Shown here: positions 1-4,663 of the stretch, in pieces
Layout: every line of letters begins with the position of its first letter
How positions within the stretch are numbered: position 1 is the first letter of the stretch
NCBI GenBank assembly: GCA_050115555.1
Contig: JASFQI010000277.1
Location: 1-6,718 of the forward strand
Direction: 5' to 3'
DNA from: JASFQI01 sp050115555
GTDB lineage: Bacteria > Desulfobacterota > DSM-4660 > Desulfatiglandales > HGW-15
DNA length: 6,718 bases
Notes under the pieces: model-generated
What the model saw: only the letters and a program-made list of their open reading frames with translations
Told to the model about the DNA's origin: nothing
Database searches by the model: none
Position numbers and translations under genes: made by a program

Positions 1-67
1 CAGAAGACCCTTCCGCCTCCTACCTTCTTTATCCGTGGAGATTGTCGATCCACCTCATGGCTTCGAC
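1..67. repeat. Direct repeat copy A (integrase tail plus 3' flank)
   Basis: This segment aligns without gaps to 2336-2402 at a constant offset of 2335 bases; I count 57 of 67 matches. It covers the last codons of the minus-strand integrase remnant, its TAA stop, and about 28 bases beyond the stop. Conservation past the stop means the repeat is DNA-level homology of two copies, not only a shared protein motif. The copy may extend left of the window. Confidence 0.8.
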
Positions 68-198
68 GGCTCTGATCCTCCCCAGGTAGCGCTGTGTGGT
101 GAACAAGTTCGCATGCCGCAAGATCCGTTTCATCATGATCTCAAGACTTTTTCCGCACAGTAAATCTGCCGGCATTGACAATCCGCAGGCGGAATTCT
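29..198 (-). pseudogene. C-terminal remnant of a tyrosine recombinase (integrase)
   Basis: Read on the minus strand, this stretch is open from just after a TAG codon (about 198) to a TAA stop at 29-31. It encodes about 55 residues ending in RHANLFTTQRYLG, then an RWIDNLHG tail. The RHANL...TTQRYLG block matches the last conserved box of phage-type integrases (tyrosine recombinases), in which the Tyr attacks DNA and forms the covalent intermediate. The upstream boxes, including the Arg and the HxxR that complete the active site, are absent: the frame is closed, and the next gene on the opposite strand starts at 277. A plausible helix (GKSLEIMMKRIL) precedes the box, so the preserved part is the final third of the catalytic domain at most. 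It cannot be a working enzyme. I infer a scar of a former integrative element. The family call rests on motif recognition without a database search. Confidence 0.72.
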
Positions 199-203
199 AT
201 GAT
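175..203 (+). promoter_or_regulatory. Sigma-70 type promoter of the FecR-domain gene
   Basis: A perfect -35 hexamer TTGACA (175-180) is followed after exactly 17 bases by TATGAT (198-203), five of six matches to the -10 consensus. Transcription would start near 210, leaving a leader of about 67 bases before the ATG at 277. The TTG that could open a longer reading frame at 175 is the -35 box itself, so the longer start cannot be used from this promoter. The promoter overlaps the upstream end of the integrase remnant on the opposite strand. Confidence 0.72.
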
Positions 204-263
204 TCCTCACACTCCCATTATTACTTTCTCAAAACTCGCTTTGATTCGGTTCATATGCGCACC

Positions 264-268
264 GGAGG
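264..268 (+). promoter_or_regulatory. Ribosome binding site for the FecR-domain gene
   Basis: GGAGG lies 8 bases before the ATG at 277. This fixes the start there, because the residues that follow form a clean signal peptide, while a longer reading from 175 would bury it behind 34 residues with no such signal. Confidence 0.75.
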
Positions 269-276
269 TCCCTTCG

Positions 277-2220
277 ATGAGTCGGACACGTACGCTGCTG
301 CCGTTTTTCCTTTGTCTGGTATTGATCAGCCTTCTCTTCATAGCCGCTCCTTCAGCACGGGCTGGCGAAGCAAGGCTACCCGAAAAGCGGCCTGATGCCT
401 TGAAGGACCTGGATATTCGGGACACGTATGTGCCGGCTGGCGGCTTTTCCCGGGCCGGATTGGTACATGCCCTTCAGGGGACGCTTGTGGTGGTGCACCG
501 GGCCGATCAGCGGGCCTTCCTCGCCTCCAAGGGGGATCCCATTCATGAAAACGATGAGCTCTTCACCTTAGCGGATTCAAGGTGCCGCATCCGCTTCTCA
601 AGCGACGATGTGGTGAACATGGCCCCTGACACACATTTTTCCGTGGAGACCTTTATCGATCGTCCTGAGCGGGGTCAAAAGACCTCGCTCTTTGGTATGA
701 TCAAAGGCAAGGCCATGTTTTACGCCCTTCGACTTTTCCGGTACAAGCAGACGCGCTTTAAGGTGAAAACGCCTACCGCCGTCGTGGGCGTGCGAGGGAC
801 CCAGTTCGGAGTGCACGTCTTCCGGCTTGAGGAAGAGCGTGCGGAGACCCGCGGGGTCTTGGTTGCAAACCGAGAAGGGAGTCATCCTTTCTCCCTTACC
901 CAAGCAGGCTCAGGCAGTGGCTCGAGAACAGGCACCATCGTGGCGTGTGGAGACGGCCAGCTGGATGTCATGGATCCTCTAACCGGCCGGCGCTTTGCTC
1001 AGGTGAACCCGAATGAGGACTTCAATACGGCCACGGGTCAGAAGACGTTTGATCCCCGAAATCGAACGCTCAACCAGATATCCGCAGAAGCGGAAGTGCA
1101 TGAGGAAGGGACCTCCAATGGGGAAAATGGAACCGGGATGGAGGATTCCGCAGGCGGGGGCACGGGTGACGATACCGAAGGCGATGGAGAAGATGAGGCC
1201 GGGGATCCGTTAGGGGATTCAGAGGGGGACTCTGGCATCGGGGCCTCGGCTGATGTCATGGAGGGAATCATCAACACCACGAGTCTTGAAGTGCACGAGG
1301 AGGTGACCGGAGGCGGTGACATTTCTCAGGGAATGACCCTTGGGCGAGTTTACGGATTCAATTTCTTCATCACGAACAACACCTATGGGCTGGCCTGGTT
1401 TTCTCCCGGACCTCCCACAAAGACCCCCTTCTATGAATCGAACAAGCCGGGACAGGACGGACCTACCTCCCGAACCGGCGGACCCGAGGCACTCGTGGGC
1501 TACGAGTACTTTCAAGGGGATGACGGCGGCTCAGACTACCAAGTTGTCCTGCAGGAAGAGGATGCACCTCTGACGAAGGCCACGGTGAATCAGTTCGACT
1601 GGGGAACGGGCGGCGACATTTCATTGGCTTCCCCCCACACCTTCCAGTACATCAAGGCGAACTCCTACACGGATGAAAACGGCCACGAATACATGGAATG
1701 GGGCTGGTGGGAGGATACCTCTGGAACGGAAATCGGAAAAATAGGTGATGACGGGGTCAATGATTACTACGCGGCAAGCGGCAAGATCTGGCATATCGAA
1801 GGAGACATTACCCATCCAGACTACATTGACTATTTACAGTCCCAGGGGGCTCACTACACCTATACGGGGGAAGCCAAAGGGGTCTATGTCAACAGCTCCG
1901 CTGCTGATGTGCATGAGCTTTCAGGCGGGTTCTCCTGCGATGTCGATTTCGGGAGCCGCCAGGTGTCTGATTTTTCGATCGATGCGTCCGGCGCGGGCCA
2001 CACGGTCCATATTAACAATGGGACCGGTATGATTGATCATGATTCGACCTTTGATATCGAGTCCTATAGTGGAGACATTGATGGTTCGGCCCTCGATACC
2101 TCCGAGGATGCAGCAGGCGCTGCCTTTGTGGGGGGGAAAGCCCAGGGTATCGGCGGAGTTTGGAGAGCCTGGGATGGCGGGGACCAGTGGGCGGGAGGCG
2201 AATTCCATGGGAAAAGATAG
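277..2220 (+). CDS. Secreted FecR-domain protein with C-terminal TbpB-like beta-barrel
   Basis: The product has 647 residues. Residues 1-29 form a type I signal peptide (RTR, hydrophobic core 7-24, cleavage after ARA); there is no lipobox, so it is exported rather than a lipoprotein. Residues about 64-185 are a FecR domain, ending in the hallmark TPTAVVGVRGTQFGV at 165-179. Residues about 271-326 are an acidic Gly/Asp/Glu linker. Residues about 525-647 alternate short beta-strands with Gly turns and end in GGEFHGKR. This resembles the eight-stranded barrel of transferrin-binding-protein-B-like surface proteins, which end in G-x-F-G-x-K/R. Classic FecR is an inner-membrane sensor with a cytoplasmic anti-sigma region; that region and a transmembrane helix are missing here. 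No sigma factor or TonB receptor gene adjoins it. A surface or periplasmic structural or binding role is therefore more likely than signalling. The ligand is unknown. It is a single gene between two integrase scars. The FecR call is firm; the barrel call is moderate. Confidence 0.88.
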   Translation: MSRTRTLLPFFLCLVLISLLFIAAPSARAGEARLPEKRPDALKDLDIRDTYVPAGGFSRAGLVHALQGTLVVVHRADQRAFLASKGDPIHENDELFTLADSRCRIRFSSDDVVNMAPDTHFSVETFIDRPERGQKTSLFGMIKGKAMFYALRLFRYKQTRFKVKTPTAVVGVRGTQFGVHVFRLEEERAETRGVLVANREGSHPFSLTQAGSGSGSRTGTIVACGDGQLDVMDPLTGRRFAQVNPNEDFNTATGQKTFDPRNRTLNQISAEAEVHEEGTSNGENGTGMEDSAGGGTGDDTEGDGEDEAGDPLGDSEGDSGIGASADVMEGIINTTSLEVHEEVTGGGDISQGMTLGRVYGFNFFITNNTYGLAWFSPGPPTKTPFYESNKPGQDGPTSRTGGPEALVGYEYFQGDDGGSDYQVVLQEEDAPLTKATVNQFDWGTGGDISLASPHTFQYIKANSYTDENGHEYMEWGWWEDTSGTEIGKIGDDGVNDYYAASGKIWHIEGDITHPDYIDYLQSQGAHYTYTGEAKGVYVNSSAADVHELSGGFSCDVDFGSRQVSDFSIDASGAGHTVHINNGTGMIDHDSTFDIESYSGDIDGSALDTSEDAAGAAFVGGKAQGIGGVWRAWDGGDQWAGGEFHGKR

Positions 2221-2225
2221 CTCTT

Positions 2226-2244
2226 TATCAGGGGCGGTCTGATA
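2226..2244. repeat. Small inverted repeat after the FecR-domain gene
   Basis: TATCAG (2226-2231) and CTGATA (2239-2244) are perfect complements around a 7-base loop, six bases after the stop codon. There is no following T-run, so it is a weak candidate for an mRNA 3'-end structure rather than a proper intrinsic terminator. Confidence 0.35.
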
Positions 2245-2301
2245 GGGAGTGTTCAGGAAGAACCGCAATCCCCGGCACCAATCGAGGGCCACTTTTGATA
2301 A

Positions 2302-2349
2302 GGAAGGGCCTTCGCCCCGTCCCTGAAAACGGGAGCATAAGGCCCTTTC
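2302..2349. repeat. Nested palindrome beside integrase remnant B
   Basis: AAGGGCCTT (2304-2312) and AAGGCCCTT (2339-2347) are perfect inverted copies. One G-U and one G-C pair extend the stem to 2302 and 2349. Inside it, CCCGT (2316-2320) pairs with ACGGG (2329-2333). No T-run follows on either strand. It could end the mRNA of the upstream gene, protect its 3' end, or be a structured site tied to the recombinase copy, since its right arm lies inside direct repeat B. Confidence 0.5.
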
Positions 2350-2402
2350 ACCACCTACCTTCTTTATCCGTAAAGATTGTAGATCCACCTCACGGCTTCC
2401 AC
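2336..2402. repeat. Direct repeat copy B (integrase tail plus 3' flank)
   Basis: This is the partner of 1-67, with 57 of 67 bases matching and no gaps. Beyond 2402 the two copies diverge, although the reading of the recombinase tail continues for a few more codons in this copy. The pair brackets the FecR-domain gene and its promoter. Confidence 0.8.
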
Positions 2403-2414
2403 ATTGCTTACCCT
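2364..2414 (-). pseudogene. Second, shorter tyrosine recombinase tail
   Basis: The minus strand encodes RVSNVEAVRWIYNLYG followed by a TAA at 2364-2366. Ten of 16 residues match the tail of the remnant at 29-198, and the stop is in the same place. Just upstream, the codons for Leu-Gly of the expected YLG motif are visible at 2422-2427, but 7 extra bases (2415-2421) break the frame. Before that no integrase motif can be read, so the catalytic tyrosine is lost. This is an older or more damaged scar than copy A. Identity as an integrase depends on the alignment to copy A, since the tail alone is too short to assign. Confidence 0.6.
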
Positions 2415-2566
2415 CGACGAGGCCGAGCAAGATCTGATCGACGGCTTTCAATGTTGAAATCGGGATCACTCCATTCGCGTTTTTCAAGCGTTAAGAAATG
2501 AAGCCCTGATCCTCCTCCTCGCAGATCTTTTGGATACAATCTCGAACATCCAAAGCGCTGTATTTC

Positions 2567-2740
2567 ATGAATAATTCAAGAAAAGAAATAGTCAGTAACG
2601 GGCCGAAAGTTCAGGATGATTTATGTATGGGTAATTCGAAGCAGGTTTTGCGCCATGAGAGGATAGAAAATGAAGTCATAACCGAGGATCCATCATTATC
2701 AGAGAAGGCAAACACGATTCCTGCCAAGCCGCCTTCCTGA
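2567..2740 (+). CDS. Possible small protein of 57 residues, unrecognised
   Basis: An ATG at 2567 opens a frame that runs to TGA at 2738-2740. The product is hydrophilic and charged, begins MNNSRKEIVSNG and ends IPAKPPS, with no signal peptide or membrane segment. No Shine-Dalgarno sequence precedes the ATG, and no promoter is obvious. The frame is open back to 2510 but without another good start. I do not recognise a family. It could be a real small gene, the remains of a larger one, or chance. Its start overlaps a minus-strand reading (2491-2568) that also looks protein-like, so at most one is real. Confidence 0.2.
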   Translation: MNNSRKEIVSNGPKVQDDLCMGNSKQVLRHERIENEVITEDPSLSEKANTIPAKPPS

Positions 2741-2831
2741 TCTCTAGTGTTATGGTCGAATAGTGTAAAGGGTTTCCCATTTATGGTTTTCAGTTACTCG
2801 TCTCTTTGTGGTGTTGAAATTCCTCTTTTTC

Positions 2832-2850
2832 TAACTATCTGAAATAGTTA
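2832..2850. repeat. Palindrome upstream of the PEP-CTERM gene
   Basis: TAACTAT (2832-2838) and ATAGTTA (2844-2850) are perfect inverted copies separated by CTGAA. The centre lies about 32 bases before the -24 element of the sigma-54-like promoter. A dimeric regulator could bind here. The spacing is short for a classical enhancer site of a sigma-54 activator, so the role is uncertain. Confidence 0.4.
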
Positions 2851-2871
2851 AGGCTATGCTCCCCTAGATTT

Positions 2872-2887
2872 CGGCACAAATTTCGCA
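2872..2887 (+). promoter_or_regulatory. Candidate sigma-54 promoter of the PEP-CTERM gene
   Basis: CGGCAC-AAATT-TCGCA fits the sigma-54 pattern TGGCAC-N5-TTGCA with two mismatches. The invariant GG (2873-2874) and GC (2885-2886) are kept with the required 10 bases between them. Transcription would start near 2897, giving a leader of about 100 bases. Many PEP-CTERM genomes encode a kinase/regulator pair (PrsK/PrsR) in which PrsR is a sigma-54-dependent activator, which makes this promoter type plausible here. It was found by eye, and chance matches to this pattern occur. Confidence 0.45.
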
Positions 2888-2988
2888 GATCCACAAACAA
2901 GCCTTTGATGCTTCAGCCTCGAGGTGAATCAGGTTAGTCGTTTTTGTGAGAAGTAGATGAGGACGTATATCCAACCCTCAAAGGGAAT

Positions 2989-2994
2989 GGGGAG
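2989..2994 (+). promoter_or_regulatory. Ribosome binding site supporting a TTG start
   Basis: GGGGAG lies 6 bases before the TTG at 3001. No ATG in frame precedes the signal peptide, and the next in-frame Met is residue 18, inside it. The TTG is therefore the likely start. Confidence 0.65.
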
Positions 2995-3000
2995 CGAAAA

Positions 3001-3666
3001 TTGAAAAAGTTATGGGGAATATTGACCATTGTGCTGTTTTTGTCCTATCCCATGTGTGCGCTTGCAGGGTATCTCGGCTACGATTATATGGACATGGATT
3101 ATTCAGGGCCCATTCAGGGAAACTATTATGCGGATTATGATGCAACAATCAATTATGGCTTTCTCGGGCATGGTGTGTCTTATGAAGAAATATTCTGTGT
3201 TGAAGATGCAGATGGAAATTCAAACAAGGTCTATTATGATTTTTTCACCATAGACAACTCGTTAGAAGACTACGGACTTGACTCCACACTAATCGACTAC
3301 GTATTTGCAGCTACATGGTTCGCCCACTGGTTTACACTGAAGGATACTGACGAAAACAAGGCAGTCGCACAAACCGCAATCTGGCAACTGATGGGATTTG
3401 ACCCTGGTGGAGACTATACGGTTGAAGCTGGTGCCTTGATCGAGCAATATAATGCCGCGAGTGACCAGACGGCTTATTTGAACGATTGGTTGCTTGCCGT
3501 AAGTCCGAGTGACTATTCTGATGATCCTTGTATCTTACAAGGGGAAGCTTCTCAAAATTATCTGGTTCCGAACCCTGCTCCCGAACCCGCGACCATGTTG
3601 CTTCTCGGGGCCGGCATGATTGGCCTTGCCGGATTGGGTAGAAAAAAGCTTCACAAGAAAGATTGA
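3001..3666 (+). CDS. PEP-CTERM sorted surface protein with thioester-like motif
   Basis: The product has 221 residues and starts at TTG. Residues 1-22 are a signal peptide (MKK, hydrophobic core, cleavage after ALA). The C-terminus is a textbook PEP-CTERM signal: PAPEPAT around 192-198, a hydrophobic span at about 199-212, and the basic tail GRKKLHKK. Exosortase recognises such tails and cleaves and releases or anchors the protein at the cell surface, often with exopolysaccharide. The mature part starts Tyr/Asp-rich. Cys66 (in IFCVED) and Gln124 (in AVAQTAIWQL) are arranged as in Cys-Gln internal-thioester adhesin domains, where the Gln sits in a Q-x-x-I-W type motif. The only other mature cysteine is Cys177, so a disulfide with Cys66 is an alternative. 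The gene appears monocistronic, with its own promoter candidate and a strong terminator. It is AT-richer than its neighbours (24 of 60 G+C in 3121-3180). No exosortase gene is in the window. The PEP-CTERM call is firm; the thioester is an inference. Confidence 0.92.
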   Translation: MKKLWGILTIVLFLSYPMCALAGYLGYDYMDMDYSGPIQGNYYADYDATINYGFLGHGVSYEEIFCVEDADGNSNKVYYDFFTIDNSLEDYGLDSTLIDYVFAATWFAHWFTLKDTDENKAVAQTAIWQLMGFDPGGDYTVEAGALIEQYNAASDQTAYLNDWLLAVSPSDYSDDPCILQGEASQNYLVPNPAPEPATMLLLGAGMIGLAGLGRKKLHKKD

Positions 3667-3693
3667 TTTCCTTAAACGGTCTTCATCCTGAGA

Positions 3694-3724
3694 GCGGGGC
3701 CTCTAGGGGCTCCGCCTATTTTTT
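3694..3724 (+). terminator. Intrinsic terminator of the PEP-CTERM gene
   Basis: GCGGGGCC (3694-3701) pairs with GGCTCCGC (3708-3715) with one G-U pair and a 6-base loop. Two bases and an A follow, then TTTTTT at 3719-3724. It lies 27 bases after the stop codon, in the right orientation to end that transcript. Confidence 0.85.
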
Positions 3725-3792
3725 CCCCCTGATCGCAGTCATCTTTAAATTCATAGCGGATCCGTCTGTTGTGCAGCAATCCTTTCGATTTT

Positions 3793-3896
3793 TGACGGTC
3801 TCGCAAAAACCCGCTCGACCGCTGTTGGCTGTGCTGTAGCGTATTGGAATCGCTAGAGGCAAATCTCTAGGTCACGGACTTTTTGCGACTCCATCA
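3793..3896. repeat. MITE-like or REP-like inverted-repeat element, about 104 bp
   Basis: The ends are inverted copies: positions 3793-3809 and the complement of 3880-3896 share 14 of 17 bases, including the block TCGCAAAAA. The similarity resumes inward with GACC (3817-3820) opposite GGTC (3870-3873). Inside, CTAGAG (3853-3858) pairs with CTCTAG (3865-3870), while TAGCG (3837-3841) can pair with CGCTA (3851-3855); the two small stems overlap and exclude each other. There is no coding capacity and no clear target-site duplication. It resembles non-autonomous intergenic elements that occur in many copies in genomes, but copy number cannot be seen here. Confidence 0.55.
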
Positions 3897-3955
3897 CTTT
3901 TCACCTCCCCTGATTTCAGTGTTCGATAATAAAGTTTGGGCGGCTGGCAGGAATC

Positions 3956-3960
3956 AGAGG
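3956..3960 (+). promoter_or_regulatory. Ribosome binding site for the molybdenum-carrier gene
   Basis: AGAGG lies 8 bases before the ATG at 3969. This favours that start over a TTG at 3936, which would add 11 residues with no family resemblance. Confidence 0.55.
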
Positions 3961-3968
3961 CAACACCC

Positions 3969-4442
3969 ATGCTCACCAGGATCATCAGTGGCGGTCAAAC
4001 CGGTGCCGACCAGGCAGGCCTCGACGCGGCCATAGCGCTCGGTATCCCCCATGGCGGCTGGATTCCAGAGGGGCGGCTCACAGAAGCCGGGCCCCTGCCG
4101 GAGAGGTACAACCTCACCGAGATGACCACGAAGGACTACCTCAAGCGTACGAAACAGAATGTCCTCGATTCCGACGGCACGGTGATCTTCTCACACGGAG
4201 ACCTCAAAGGCGGATCCAAGCGCACCGCAGACTTCGCGACCGAGCTCTGCAAGTCGTTCCTGCACATCGACCTGAATAGCACGCTGCCTTCCGAGTCCGG
4301 AGAGGTGCTTGCGGCCTGGATTCAGTCCCATGACATCAGCGTACTCAATGTGGCCGGCTCGCGTGCCAGCAAGGACCCTGGAATCTACGACCGTGTGCGG
4401 ATTGTGATGCAGATTGCACTCGAAGCCCTGCTGGAACAGTAA
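3969..4442 (+). CDS. Putative molybdenum (cofactor) carrier protein, SLOG/Rossmann fold
   Basis: The product has 157 residues, a usual length for this family, and is soluble and cytoplasmic. Residues 8-14 are GGQTGAD, the phosphate-binding loop typical of SLOG/YpsA-like Rossmann proteins and of the putative molybdenum-carrier family. GGWIPEGR follows at 29-36, then ERYNLTE at 45-51, a beta-strand TVIFS at 71-75, GGSKRT at 81-86, and LNVAGSRASKDPGIY at 126-140. All of these are the conserved blocks I know for that family. Family members are proposed to bind molybdenum cofactor or a nucleotide-like ligand; the exact reaction is not established. The gene faces a molybdenum oxidoreductase across 221 bases, which fits the name but gives no shared transcript. 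It is G+C-rich (41 of 60 in 4021-4080), in contrast to the PEP-CTERM gene, so it may have a different origin. No strong promoter was found; it follows the inverted-repeat element by 72 bases. Confidence 0.82.
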   Translation: MLTRIISGGQTGADQAGLDAAIALGIPHGGWIPEGRLTEAGPLPERYNLTEMTTKDYLKRTKQNVLDSDGTVIFSHGDLKGGSKRTADFATELCKSFLHIDLNSTLPSESGEVLAAWIQSHDISVLNVAGSRASKDPGIYDRVRIVMQIALEALLEQ

Positions 4443-4619
4443 ACACGGGCACGCGTACCACCTGGATAGACAGGATACGGATTAGTGGCCATCGCTTATA
4501 CGTTCGCAGATAGGGCTACACGAGTCTCGCCGTGGATGAATGAAGCCCCCCGATTTCTGGACGCGCACAGTGTGGAAGAGCTCGGACCAACTTCGAAGAG
4601 ATTGAAATAATTTTGGGAT

Positions 4620-4635
4620 CCAGGCTTCAGCCTGG
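4620..4635. terminator. Short perfect hairpin between convergent genes
   Basis: CCAGGCT (4620-4626) and AGCCTGG (4629-4635) are perfect inverted copies with almost no loop (in practice a 6-bp stem with a 4-base loop). It lies 28 bases beyond the stop of the minus-strand oxidoreductase. Downstream on that strand the sequence is A/T-rich but has no solid T-run, so termination would be weak or factor-assisted. It could serve transcripts from either side. Confidence 0.35.
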
Positions 4636-4663
4636 GGGACTCTATATCTTACTTTGCGATAAG

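Larger units (their letters stand above)
2415..3000. other. Long region without a confident gene
   Basis: This region is by eye more AT-rich than the FecR-domain gene. It holds a weak 57-codon frame on the plus strand (2567-2740), possible decayed coding on the minus strand (2430-2610), a small palindrome (2832-2850) and a sigma-54-like promoter (2872-2887). I see no RNA gene or recognisable riboswitch; the leader before 3001 was compared from memory with the c-di-GMP riboswitch pattern and does not fit. Confidence 0.6.
3725..3968. other. Intergenic stretch between terminator and carrier gene
   Basis: Apart from the inverted-repeat element (3793-3896) and the ribosome binding site at 3956-3960, I see nothing definite. 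An A/T-rich GATAATAAAG lies at about 3925-3934 and could be a -10 region, but no -35 box stands at the correct distance. Confidence 0.4.

Noticed and set aside
2302..2349. Integron attC site beside a recombinase
   Set aside because: The palindrome lacks the GTTRRRY and RYYYAAC core sites of attC, and the recombinase tail does not look like that of an integron integrase. It is kept only as a generic structured repeat.
1921..2487. A 188-codon minus-strand open frame across the 3' end of the FecR-domain gene
   Set aside because: Most of it is the complement of the clearly coding barrel region, and it runs through direct repeat B in a frame different from the recombinase tail. Only its first part (above 2430) may reflect old coding, and this is listed as a finding.
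2897..3000. A riboswitch in the leader of the PEP-CTERM gene
   Set aside because: The leader was compared from memory with the c-di-GMP-I pattern because such genes can be controlled by that signal. The conserved bases and stems are not present.
3898..3935. A sigma-70 promoter for the carrier gene
   Set aside because: GATAATAA could serve as a -10 box, but the nearest -35-like TTTTCA is about 21 bases away, so the pair is not credible.
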